Positions 8,501 to 16,584 of a stretch of 64,000 nt of DNA are shown piece after piece. Each line of letters opens with the position of its first letter. Position 1 is the stretch's first letter. Location of the stretch: contig NZ_CP072648.1 of the NCBI RefSeq assembly GCF_018304825.1, forward strand, positions 1,099,501 to 1,163,500, written 5' to 3'. The notes beneath the pieces were generated by a model. The model was not told the origin of the DNA, did not search any database, and was given only the letters and a program-made list of their open reading frames with translations. The DNA is from Chloracidobacterium validum (GTDB lineage: Bacteria; Acidobacteriota; Blastocatellia; Chloracidobacteriales; Chloracidobacteriaceae). The translations under genes were made by a program, and so were the position numbers.

Positions 8501-9193
8501 ATGACGCTAGGCAACTGGTTTGGTTTACCCTCGGTGCTTGAGTCGTTGTGCTGGGGCGTAGCGATACTTTCAACGAGTCTCCTGCTGCTCAAGCTCGTGG
8601 TTGGAACGCTGCTCGACGGCCTCGACGGACATCTCGACGGGCATTTCGCTGGAAGCGTCGGGCTACTTGGTGGTGGGGACGGAGAGACCCTCCCAGGTGG
8701 CGGACTCAAGGCAGTTCTGGCCGGGTTGGGCGTCGCGGGCTGGAGCGGCGTGCTGTGCTTTCAACTGACCCGTTTCTCTCCGCTTGTCGTGCTAGGCATG
8801 GCGCTCGGATCCGGTGCCGTCACGTTTCTACTGACAGTCTGGCTTCTCCGGCAGCTCTATCGGATTGAGTCGGATGGTACGCTCCAACCAACCAGCGCGA
8901 TTGGCCGGTTTGGCACCGTGTACTTGACCATACCGGCGCATGGGCAAGGCTGTGGACAGATTCAAATTGAAACCCAAGGGCGGCTTGCCACCCTGGACGC
9001 AATGACCGACGGTCAAGCTATCCCGACTGGGTCGCGGGTGTTTGTCCATAGCGTGAGCAATGGCGTTTTGATGGTTGCGCCGGAGTCGCTACTGAGTCCC
9101 TACGCCGGTCTGGAGGCAGTGTGTCGCTCCAACGAAGCCAAAACTGACGACCGTACGTTAGCCACACCCCACAAGGAGGTTTCTCATGGGTGA
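8501..9193 (+). CDS. NfeD-like membrane protein with C-terminal OB fold
   Basis: A 230-residue membrane protein. Residues about 10-35 and 75-125 hold hydrophobic segments separated by a Gly/Asp-rich loop (GLDGHLDGH, GGGDGETLPGGG). Residues about 145-215 form a small beta-rich module (IGRFGTVYLTIP, GSRVFVHSV, VLMVAPES) resembling the OB fold of NfeD proteins. NfeD proteins pair with SPFH proteins of the flotillin/YqiK type, and the next gene is exactly that, with its start inside the last codons of this gene. The frame is open upstream to 8381, but the ATG at 8501 gives the expected membrane N-terminus. Family assignment is supported more by context than by strong motifs. Confidence 0.72.
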   Translation: MTLGNWFGLPSVLESLCWGVAILSTSLLLLKLVVGTLLDGLDGHLDGHFAGSVGLLGGGDGETLPGGGLKAVLAGLGVAGWSGVLCFQLTRFSPLVVLGMALGSGAVTFLLTVWLLRQLYRIESDGTLQPTSAIGRFGTVYLTIPAHGQGCGQIQIETQGRLATLDAMTDGQAIPTGSRVFVHSVSNGVLMVAPESLLSPYAGLEAVCRSNEAKTDDRTLATPHKEVSHG

Positions 9194-10787
9194 CATCAGT
9201 CTGTTGATGCTGGGCGTGATCGGCATTTCGGTTCTGGCCGTGCTGATTGTGGTGGCCATTATCGTCAATCAATACAAGCGTTGTCCGTCGAACCGCATTC
9301 TGGTGATTTACGGTAAAGTTGGCGGCGGACGGAGCGCCAAGTGTATTCACGGGGGTGGGGCGTTTGTTATTCCTGTCATTCAGGATTACCAGTTTCTAAG
9401 CCTCCAGCCGATGCCAATCGAGATTAATCTGACGGGGGCGCTCTCGAAGCAAAACATCCGCGTCAACGTGCCGAGTACCTTTACGGTAGCTATCTCAACC
9501 GACCCAAATGTCATGGTCAATGCTGCCGAACGGTTGCTGGGCCTTGATGAACGGCAAATCAAAGAGCAGGCCCAAGACATCATCCTGGGCCAACTGCGCC
9601 TGGTCATCGCTACGCTGACCATTGAGGAAATCAACCGTGATCGTGAGGTGTTCCTCAAGTACATCAACACCAATGTGGCTTCCGAGCTACATAAGGTTGG
9701 CTTGCAACTCATCAACGTCAACATCAAGGACATTACCGACGCATCTGGCTACATCGAAGCGATTGGGAAAAAGTCCGCGGCTGAAGCCATCAACAAGGCC
9801 CGTGTTGAAGTCGCCGAACAGGAACGGTTTGGGGCGGTAGGCGAAGCCAAGGCCGTGCGCGAGCGCACGGTGCAGGTTGCCCTTGAAACGACTGAAACTG
9901 AAAAAGGACAAAAAGAAGCCGAACGGACGGTGCGGATCGCCACCGCACAACTCGAAGCCGAGGCGGCTATTTCAGAAGCGCAGACCTCACGTAAGAAAAC
10001 GATTGATATTGCCGCTGAACGGGCCGAGGCCGAAGTTGGTCTCAAGCGCGCGGAAGCCCAGCAGCGTATTTCCATTGCCGAACTCGAAGCTGAAACGGCT
10101 GCCAAGGAAAATAACTCCCGCGCTGCCGTCATCGAGTCAAATGCGATGTTGTCCGAGCGACAGGCCGCGGCCCAGCAGCGAGCCGAAGTGGCCAAAGCCA
10201 ATGCTGAACGAGAAATTCTCATCGCCCAGCGCCAGCGCGAAACGGCCCTGTTGGAAAAAGAGGAACTGGTTCGGCAAGAAATCGAAAAACTCAAGCGGCA
10301 AGTGGATGCCGATGCCGAGGCCGAACGCATCCGGCGGGTCGCCCAAGGCGAAGCTGATGCGCTGTTGCTCAAGTACAAGGCCGATGCCGATGGGATGAAG
10401 CAACTCTTGCTGGCCAAGGCCGAGGGTTACCACAACATCATCCGCGCCTGCGGCAATGATCCGGACACGGCCGCCAAGCTCATCTTGCTTGAAAAGCTTG
10501 AAGCGGTGGTCGAGAAGCAAGTTGAAGCCATTGCCAATCTCAAGATTGACAAGATCACCGTCTGGGACGGCGGCGGCAACGGTGAAGGCAGTTCGACATC
10601 ACAGTTCATTCGGAACTTCGTTTCAGCCTTGCCACCGCTCCAGGAGATTGCCCGGCAGGCGGGGATTGAGCTGCCGGCTTACCTTGGCTCGTTGGCCGAA
10701 TCTGGAACGAACGGCAAAACGGACAAGGCGCTTCCGCGTTCGGCGACACCCGTTGCTGCCAAGCCGACGCCAGCAAAAGAAGGGTGA
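9186..10787 (+). CDS. Flotillin-like SPFH domain protein (FloT/YqiK family)
   Basis: A 533-residue flotillin-family scaffold thought to organise membrane microdomains. One N-terminal membrane helix (about residues 5-27) precedes CPSNRILVIYGKVGGG and the SPFH domain (about 30-190). A long Glu/Ala-rich coiled coil (about 200-410) with many EAE-type heptads follows, then a C-terminal region with IIRACGNDP and KIDKITVWDGG, which is characteristic of flotillins. A strong Shine-Dalgarno (aaggagg, just upstream of 9186) sits inside the end of the NfeD-like gene, and the two frames overlap by 8 bases. The stop overlaps the next GTG start. These overlaps imply a co-translated membrane-organising unit. 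Confidence 0.93.
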   Translation: MGDISLLMLGVIGISVLAVLIVVAIIVNQYKRCPSNRILVIYGKVGGGRSAKCIHGGGAFVIPVIQDYQFLSLQPMPIEINLTGALSKQNIRVNVPSTFTVAISTDPNVMVNAAERLLGLDERQIKEQAQDIILGQLRLVIATLTIEEINRDREVFLKYINTNVASELHKVGLQLINVNIKDITDASGYIEAIGKKSAAEAINKARVEVAEQERFGAVGEAKAVRERTVQVALETTETEKGQKEAERTVRIATAQLEAEAAISEAQTSRKKTIDIAAERAEAEVGLKRAEAQQRISIAELEAETAAKENNSRAAVIESNAMLSERQAAAQQRAEVAKANAEREILIAQRQRETALLEKEELVRQEIEKLKRQVDADAEAERIRRVAQGEADALLLKYKADADGMKQLLLAKAEGYHNIIRACGNDPDTAAKLILLEKLEAVVEKQVEAIANLKIDKITVWDGGGNGEGSSTSQFIRNFVSALPPLQEIARQAGIELPAYLGSLAESGTNGKTDKALPRSATPVAAKPTPAKEG

Positions 10788-11473
10788 CACCCGCCGAGAT
10801 TTTGAGCCAACTCGATGCTTGTGCTGAAAGCCTGGCGTTCCCAATGCTGGATGCGCCGGGCTTTCGCTTGGCCGCCGCGCGCCTGCACGCTTACCGGGAT
10901 GCTGAACGGTGGGCGTTGGTGATTGAGACGCTTGGCTGTCATGAGTTTGGCATTGGTCATGCAGCAATTGACAACTGCCTGCACGTCTATGGCAACTGTC
11001 TGGAGCGACCGCCGGGCACGCGCCCGGAGGATTACCTGCACCCCACTTCAGATGGCGACGAGTGTCCAACGTTTGACGAGCGCCAGTACGTCCGGCGGGA
11101 AGCCCGCACCGTGCGTATTCGCGGCCGACTCGTATTACTCCCAGACCGGTCACCGCTCTTGGATTCGGAAGGACGCCCGCTGGCGCTTGGGCGCCGGTGG
11201 CGTGACGACGAGCTGCTGCGCTGGTTGGCAGCCCGATACCGCCATGACTTGCTGGCGACCGAAGCCGAGTTGCGGGGACGGATTCCACCAGACCTGCCCG
11301 AGTTGCTCACCCTGGATGCCTGGCATCATCCTGACCTGGGCAGTGAAGTCGTCCCCAGCGCCTCCGAAACCTTTCGGCAACTGGCAGAGGTTTTGGCAAC
11401 TGGCGACGTAACGCGCTATCGTCCGAGCCATCCATCCAATACCTGCCGACCTGATTGGACGGTTGGAGCCTAG
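10784..11473 (+). CDS. DUF7003-like protein of unknown function
   Basis: A 229-residue soluble protein without signal peptide or membrane helix. It resembles the family I know as DUF7003: FPMLDAPGFRLAAARLHAYRD, then WALVIETLGCHEFG, then DNCLHVYGNCLE, a central VRIRGRLVLLP, and a C-terminal RIPPDLPELLTLDAWHHPDLG followed by SETFRQLAEVLATGD. The function is unknown. The GTG start at 10784 overlaps the flotillin TGA (GTGA), and its stop lies 2 bases before the pgpA GTG, so it is embedded in a coupled flotillin/PgpA unit. The family name is from memory and should be checked by profile search. Confidence 0.68.
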   Translation: MTPAEILSQLDACAESLAFPMLDAPGFRLAAARLHAYRDAERWALVIETLGCHEFGIGHAAIDNCLHVYGNCLERPPGTRPEDYLHPTSDGDECPTFDERQYVRREARTVRIRGRLVLLPDRSPLLDSEGRPLALGRRWRDDELLRWLAARYRHDLLATEAELRGRIPPDLPELLTLDAWHHPDLGSEVVPSASETFRQLAEVLATGDVTRYRPSHPSNTCRPDWTVGA

Positions 11474-11475
11474 CC

Positions 11476-12060
11476 GTGCGTTTGACCAAAGCGGTTGTCT
11501 ATGACCGCCCGCGAGTGCCACCGAAAACCTTTGGCGACTACATCGCGCTGGTCTGGGCAACGGGCTTTTTTTCCGGCTTTTCGCCAATTGCACCTGGAAC
11601 GGCCGGCTCGGCTGTGATGGCCGGGCTGTACTATGCCGGTGGCAAGCTAGGTTTTTTTCAGCCGTTTGCGCTCGATACGCTGATTTGGGGACTGGTCGTC
11701 TGTGCCGCCGTGAGTTACTCAGGTATATGGGCTGCCGAACGCGCCGAGCGCTTCTTTGGAGCTAAAGACCCTAAAGAAGTCGTTGTGGATGAGTTTGCCG
11801 GACAACTGATCGCGTATTTGTTCCTACCACTGCTGCCGATGCTTGCCCATATCCCGTGGGCTTTTGAGGCATGGGTTATCGGTGGTTTTGGGCTGTTTCG
11901 GCTTTGCGATGTTATCAAGCCCTACCCGGCCCAGCACTTTGAGGCCCTGCGTGGCGGGCTTGGAACTGTGGCCGATGACATTGTGGCAGGGGTGCAGGCC
12001 AGTCTGCTGCTCCTGTTCTTTGCCAAGGGACTGGTGTTGTGGTTTGGCTTAGCTGTCTAA
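11476..12060 (+). CDS. pgpA: Phosphatidylglycerophosphatase A
   Basis: A 194-residue integral membrane phosphatase that removes phosphate from phosphatidylglycerol phosphate to give phosphatidylglycerol. The family signature GFSPIAPGTAGS lies near residues 28-39 and the catalytic acidic motif VVDEFAGQLIAYLFLP near 95-110; four hydrophobic helices are visible. The GTG at 11476 follows the preceding stop by 2 bases; an in-frame TTG at 11455 would add seven residues inside the upstream gene and is less likely. It ends a tightly packed unit with the NfeD/flotillin genes, tying phospholipid synthesis to a membrane-domain scaffold. Confidence 0.9.
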   Translation: MRLTKAVVYDRPRVPPKTFGDYIALVWATGFFSGFSPIAPGTAGSAVMAGLYYAGGKLGFFQPFALDTLIWGLVVCAAVSYSGIWAAERAERFFGAKDPKEVVVDEFAGQLIAYLFLPLLPMLAHIPWAFEAWVIGGFGLFRLCDVIKPYPAQHFEALRGGLGTVADDIVAGVQASLLLLFFAKGLVLWFGLAV

Positions 12061-12066
12061 CACTGG

Positions 12067-12094
12067 CTGGCTAAAAGCCACTGGCTAAAAGCCA
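12067..12094. repeat. 14-bp perfect tandem duplication between pgpA and the K+ channel gene
   Basis: The 14-bp unit ctggctaaaagcca occurs twice in direct contact (12067-12080 and 12081-12094). Each unit contains a small inverted repeat, ggct-aaa-agcc. It fills most of the short gap between pgpA and the channel gene. It may be a slippage product; a weak stem-loop is possible, but there is no T run. Confidence 0.85.
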
Positions 12095-12112
12095 AAGGTT
12101 GGTACGTACGCC

Positions 12113-12841
12113 ATGGCCCACGATGCAGATGGACAACTCAATCTCGGTCGCTGGGAGCTGTTCATCCAAGCCATGATCTTTCTGTCGCTGGTTGACTTCG
12201 CCCTTGAAACGCTCCCCAATCTGACACCGATGCAGCGAGCTTGGCTCGAAAGCTTTGAGCTGTTTTCAGTTGGCCTGTTTACGGTGGAGTACCTCGTCCG
12301 GGTCATTGGGTCGCGGTCGCGCGCCAGATACCTGTTCAGTTTCTACGGCATCGTGGACTTACTGGCCATTTTGCCTTTTTATCTGGGCCTGGTCATTGAT
12401 CTGCGCTCACTCCGGTCACTGCGGTTTCTCCGCTTGCTGCGCATTCTCAAGCTGACGCGCTACAGCCGCGCCATGAGACGCTTCCACCGGGCGCTGATCA
12501 TTTCTAAGGAAGAGTTGCTCCTGTTTGCGGCAACGGCATTGATTTTGCTCTATCTGGCGGCCGTTGGCATCTATTACTTTGAACACGAAGCCCAACCGGA
12601 AGTCTTCACATCCATGTTTGACGGTCTGTGGTGGGCAGTTGCCACGCTGACCACCGTAGGGTATGGGGACAGTTACCCGATTACGGCCGGCGGACGATTT
12701 TTTACCTTCGTCGTGCTCGTTCTCGGACTGGGGATTGTCGCGCTGCCTTCCGGGATCATTGCCTCCGCGCTGGCCAAAGCCCGGCAGGAAGAAGATAGCG
12801 CCGCAGAACGGAAGGTCTCGGATACCACCGACGAAGCCTAG
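12113..12841 (+). CDS. Voltage-gated-type potassium channel (six-helix ion transport protein)
   Basis: A 242-residue inner-membrane channel with the Kv plan of six transmembrane helices. S1 is near 18-36, S2 near 48-65 and S3 near 78-95. S4 spans about 98-122 with Arg at roughly every third position (RSLRSLRFLRLLRILKL). S5 is near 135-155, the pore helix and selectivity filter TTVGYGD are near 180-186, and S6 is near 196-218. It resembles KvAP-like bacterial K+ channels and has no cytosolic RCK domain. Voltage gating is inferred from the S4 charges. It follows pgpA by 52 bases containing the tandem duplication, and faces the TPR protein tail to tail. Confidence 0.9.
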   Translation: MAHDADGQLNLGRWELFIQAMIFLSLVDFALETLPNLTPMQRAWLESFELFSVGLFTVEYLVRVIGSRSRARYLFSFYGIVDLLAILPFYLGLVIDLRSLRSLRFLRLLRILKLTRYSRAMRRFHRALIISKEELLLFAATALILLYLAAVGIYYFEHEAQPEVFTSMFDGLWWAVATLTTVGYGDSYPITAGGRFFTFVVLVLGLGIVALPSGIIASALAKARQEEDSAAERKVSDTTDEA

Positions 12842-12884
12842 TTGGCGCGCAAACCAACCGCCGGACCCACGCCAAGGCATCTGA

Positions 12885-15056
12885 CTACCGAGATGGTGCC
12901 GGTTTCCAGGCACGCGCCCGGTCAAGTGTTTCGGCCAACTGGGCACGGATGTGGGCCGCCTGGGTTCCAACCGCATCTTCGGCCGCCTGACGATGCGACT
13001 GGATGGTTGAAACGGCTGCCTGGCTCATCCCCTGGTTTCGGAAGCAGGTTTCGGCTTGCAGGCAGGCGGCAAAAACCAATTCAGGTGATGCGCCATGGCG
13101 TGCCATGAACAGCGCGTATTCGTACCAAGCCGCGCCCTGGGTTGTCAGGGATTGGCTTTCCTGGGCAAGCCGGATGGCGAGATGGTGATGCTCGGCTGCA
13201 CGGTCGAGCCGGGCGTGCTGAGCATGCAGGTCCGCCTGGCGCGTGGCTGTCACGCTGGCCAAGTCAAGCGCCGGCAACGTGGAAGCCGCTTCAAAAACTG
13301 TGGCGTAGCAGCGTTCGGCTGCATCCGCTTTGCCGATGGCCGCATAGCTGTCACCAAGCTTGAGCGTCCATTCAAGCGACTGGCGCTGTGCCTCCGGCCC
13401 GCTCGGCAGTGCTTGAAGCCCCTTCTCATAGGCTTTGGCCGCGTCCTGATGGCGATTGGCGCGCATGTAGGCATCGCCCAGGTTAGCCCAGGCAATGGGT
13501 TGTCCATCCGGGTCAAGCTGCACGGCGCGTTCCCAGGCCGCCATGGCATCGGTTTCGGCCCCCTGCCGCGCGGCCAGCGTCCCCAAGTTGACGAGGGCCG
13601 CAACGTTATTGGGCAAATGGTGGTGAAAATTTTGGTAGTGACGGTAGGCCGCGTCATATTCGCCCTGCTCGATCAGGATTTGTCCGAGCATGGCCTGATG
13701 TTCCGCATCGTAAGGATTGACGGCGACAACTTTTTCAAGGGCTTCGCGGGCACGTAACCGGTCGCCTTCTGCCAGCGCCAGCCGCGCCAGACGGGCTGCC
13801 ACTAGGGCGTCGTTCGGATTGAGTTGGATGGCTTGCGTCAGAGCGGCAACATCCGTGGTGCGCCCACCTAGCATGAACTTGATGAGGTCAACCCCCGCCA
13901 GGACGGCCAATCCAACCACCGCCGCCGATAAACCAAGCCGTCGCAGCCAGGGCGTCCGGGCCGCCACCGCTTTGGGAGTATCTGCCATCTGATCCCGAAC
14001 CAGCACCGCCGCGACGTGGGGTTCGCGCAGCTTCCACACGGCGCCGTCCAGGATGAAATGGTGGATGTTGACCAGGGCCGTGAAAGCCAGAAAGCTCGTT
14101 GTGAAGTCGAGACCGAACACCAGGCTGGCGACCCACGGCCCAGGGATGAAAAGCAGTACCCCGACCGCAAAAAGGAAAACGACGTAAGACCACGGCCGCC
14201 ACTGCGCGCCCTGTTCGCGCCGCGCATAGTGGGATGTCACCCAGAGGTACTGCGCCGAATGGAGTACCGCCAGCATCCCAGACGTGTACCGAACCTGAAA
14301 CACGGCTTCACCGGCCAGGACGATGCCGGCCGCGGGAATAAACCACAGGGCCTGGGTTGCCAGGAGCGCCAGGGTCGGCCCGCTGGCTTGCCAGTCGTGG
14401 CGCTGGCGCAACTTTCGTCCGATAATGAAAGTTATGAGGAAAAAGGCCGCGCCAAAGACGCCGATCAGGGTTTTCGCTACCGGTGGCGGCAACTCGACCG
14501 AGTACAGCAGCGGATCGGCCGAAGCTCCGCTGTTGAATGCCGTCAGCAGCATGGCGTAGGGCAAGGCAAACGCCCCCCACAGCCAACGCTGCATGTGGCG
14601 ATCAAGTGCGCCAAGCCCGTTACGACGCGCAAACATCAGGGCAATGCCGTAGTTCTGTCCGGTGTAGTGCCACGGACTCCAGAAGACGTAAAGCGTAAAG
14701 GCCCAAACCAGCAACGGTGGATGGGCATGAACTAACAGAAGCCCGGCCGCTGTCGCCAGCGATGACCACATGAGGACCGTCCCGTAGCGTGTTCGAGCCG
14801 CCGGGGTGGCGCACGCTCGATGCCAGGTCGCGGCATAGTGCGGGTAGTTGCACACCAGCGCCAAGGCGTAAAAGGCAAGGGCAAAACTTCCGGCAAAGTG
14901 CGGCTCGACGGTGTAGCTCACGAGCAGCAGGGGCAGCGACCACAACCCGCAACCGATGGTGAGGTCGGTCAGCCTGCCATAGAGCCAGCGTGGTGGGTGG
15001 TCGGTGGGTTGGGATGCTTCCGGTAACGTCGTTTCAGTGATCGAGCGGTTGTCCAT
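12885..15056 (-). CDS. Polytopic His-rich membrane protein with C-terminal TPR domain
   Basis: A 723-residue protein in two parts. Residues 1-375 hold about nine hydrophobic helices with paired His/aromatic motifs: NYPHYAATWHR (70-80), SPWHYTGQNYG (127-137), HSAQYLWVTSHYARRE near 265-280 and NIHHFILDGAVWK near 335-347. Residues about 390-700 are TPR repeats, seen as NPNDALVAARLARLALAEGD, NPYDAEHQAMLGQILIEQGE and DPDGQPIAWANLGDAYMR. The regular placement of His residues at helix ends suggests bound heme or metal, but I recognise no characterised family. The TPR part should be soluble and recruit partners. The gene stands alone, divergent from egtB. Confidence 0.75.
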   Translation of the reverse strand: MDNRSITETTLPEASQPTDHPPRWLYGRLTDLTIGCGLWSLPLLLVSYTVEPHFAGSFALAFYALALVCNYPHYAATWHRACATPAARTRYGTVLMWSSLATAAGLLLVHAHPPLLVWAFTLYVFWSPWHYTGQNYGIALMFARRNGLGALDRHMQRWLWGAFALPYAMLLTAFNSGASADPLLYSVELPPPVAKTLIGVFGAAFFLITFIIGRKLRQRHDWQASGPTLALLATQALWFIPAAGIVLAGEAVFQVRYTSGMLAVLHSAQYLWVTSHYARREQGAQWRPWSYVVFLFAVGVLLFIPGPWVASLVFGLDFTTSFLAFTALVNIHHFILDGAVWKLREPHVAAVLVRDQMADTPKAVAARTPWLRRLGLSAAVVGLAVLAGVDLIKFMLGGRTTDVAALTQAIQLNPNDALVAARLARLALAEGDRLRAREALEKVVAVNPYDAEHQAMLGQILIEQGEYDAAYRHYQNFHHHLPNNVAALVNLGTLAARQGAETDAMAAWERAVQLDPDGQPIAWANLGDAYMRANRHQDAAKAYEKGLQALPSGPEAQRQSLEWTLKLGDSYAAIGKADAAERCYATVFEAASTLPALDLASVTATRQADLHAQHARLDRAAEHHHLAIRLAQESQSLTTQGAAWYEYALFMARHGASPELVFAACLQAETCFRNQGMSQAAVSTIQSHRQAAEDAVGTQAAHIRAQLAETLDRARAWKPAPSR

Positions 15057-15291
15057 AAGCAGTCACCGGCTCAAAAACGGATGCAAGGAGGTTTGCGCAA
15101 GCTTGCCATGCAAAAAGTAGTATGCGAAAAGCTTAAACCCAGCGAGGCCAGCCTCGTCAAGGACGGTAGGTTTCGCTTTGCTCCGTATGGTATGGTGACC
15201 CGAACGGCGCATGTAATCCGCGTCACTTGCCGCGTCAGGCCACATTCCACCTAGCGTAGGTTGTCTGCTGCGCATCGCGTTACGCACGCCC

Positions 15292-16584
15292 ATGGAAGCT
15301 ACTCGAACCCAACTCGAACTGATGGACGACCGCGAGCCGTGGGCAGCACGTTATCGTGCAGTGCGCACCGTTTCAGAACAGATTTGCCGTCCCTTGGAAA
15401 TCGAGGACTATGTGGTGCAGCCGATGCCGGAGGTCAGCCCCCCGAAGTGGCATCTGGCGCACACGAGCTGGTTTTTTGAGGCCTTCATCCTCAAGCCATA
15501 CGTTACCGGCTATCGGCCCTTTCATCCGCGCTATGACTATGTCTTCAACTCGTACTACGAAGCCGTTGGCGAACGTCATCCACGTGCCCAACGCGGACTG
15601 GTCACGCGCCCAACCGTCCGTGAAGTCTATGCCTACCGCGCCTATGTGGATGCTGCCACCGAACGTTTCATCCGGCACTGTGACAGCGCCACTTGGGCCA
15701 CGGCTCAGCCTGTCCTGACCCTGGGCGTGCATCACGAGCAGCAGCATCAAGAGCTGCTCCTGACCGACATCAAAGCCATTATGGCGACCAATCCGCTCGA
15801 CCCGGCCTGTGCGCCGCTGCCCGACCCCTTGCCCGTGTCGCCGGTCTTGTCCACTTGCCCGGCGGATGGGTGGTACACAGTTGATGGCGGCAGATACGCC
15901 ATCGGTCACACTGGCGACGGATTTGCCTTTGACAATGAAGGTCCACGCCACGAAGTCTTGTTGCGCCCCTTTCGACTGGCGGCGCAATCGGTGACGAACC
16001 GCGACTTTTTGGCCTTCATGGCTGATGGTGGTTATACTCGGCCGGAGCTGTGGCTCTCAGACGGATGGGCAACGGTGACGGCGCGCGGGTGGCAGTCACC
16101 GGCCTACTGGCGGCCGGGAGCAGGCGGCACGTGGCAGGTGATGACGCTGCATGGTTTACGTCCGTTAGGCCTCGATGAGCCGGTTTGCCACCTCAGCTTT
16201 TATGAGGCCGATGCCTACGCCCGCTGGGCCGGAAAGCGGTTACCGACCGAAGCCGAGTGGGAGGTGGTCGCCAACCGTGTGCCGATGGTTGGGAACTTCT
16301 ATGAGTCTGGCGCATGGCATCCGTTGCCGCTGCCGGCGGCCGCGCCATTGTTTGGCGATGTCTGGGTATGGACGGCTAGCCCCTACACGGCTTATCCGGG
16401 GTTTCGCCCAGCAAATGGGGCGCTCGGCGAATACAACGGCAAGTTCATGTGCAACCAGATGGTATTGCGGGGCGGCTCATGCGCGACCTCCGTGACGCAC
16501 ATCCGTCCCACGTACCGCAACTTTTTCCCGCCCGATGCGCGGTGGCAGTTTACCGGTGTCCGGCTGGCAGAGGATATGTCATGA
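15292..16584 (+). CDS. egtB: Ergothioneine biosynthesis sulfoxide synthase EgtB
   Basis: Non-heme iron enzyme (430 residues) that joins a thiol donor to trimethylhistidine (hercynine) with O2, forming the sulfoxide precursor of ergothioneine. The N-terminal DinB-like domain carries the iron ligands: H57 in WHLAHTSWFFE and the H-x3-H-x-E motif at H148, H152 and E154. The C-terminal half is an FGE-sulfatase/C-type lectin-like domain with FDNEGPRHEV, NRDFLAFMADGGY, RLPTEAEWE and a terminal RGGSCAT plus R-TYRNFFPPDARWQF-GVRLA. A type II EgtB from Chloracidobacterium thermophilum has been studied structurally and uses cysteine as donor. That matches the lack of egtA and egtC here. The stop overlaps egtD (ATGA). 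Confidence 0.93.
   Translation: MEATRTQLELMDDREPWAARYRAVRTVSEQICRPLEIEDYVVQPMPEVSPPKWHLAHTSWFFEAFILKPYVTGYRPFHPRYDYVFNSYYEAVGERHPRAQRGLVTRPTVREVYAYRAYVDAATERFIRHCDSATWATAQPVLTLGVHHEQQHQELLLTDIKAIMATNPLDPACAPLPDPLPVSPVLSTCPADGWYTVDGGRYAIGHTGDGFAFDNEGPRHEVLLRPFRLAAQSVTNRDFLAFMADGGYTRPELWLSDGWATVTARGWQSPAYWRPGAGGTWQVMTLHGLRPLGLDEPVCHLSFYEADAYARWAGKRLPTEAEWEVVANRVPMVGNFYESGAWHPLPLPAAAPLFGDVWVWTASPYTAYPGFRPANGALGEYNGKFMCNQMVLRGGSCATSVTHIRPTYRNFFPPDARWQFTGVRLAEDMS

Noticed and set aside
9749-10417. 222-residue minus-strand open frame of Ser/Ala-rich sequence
   Set aside because: It lies opposite the flotillin coiled coil; the Ser/Ala repeats are the mirror of Glu/Ala-rich codons.
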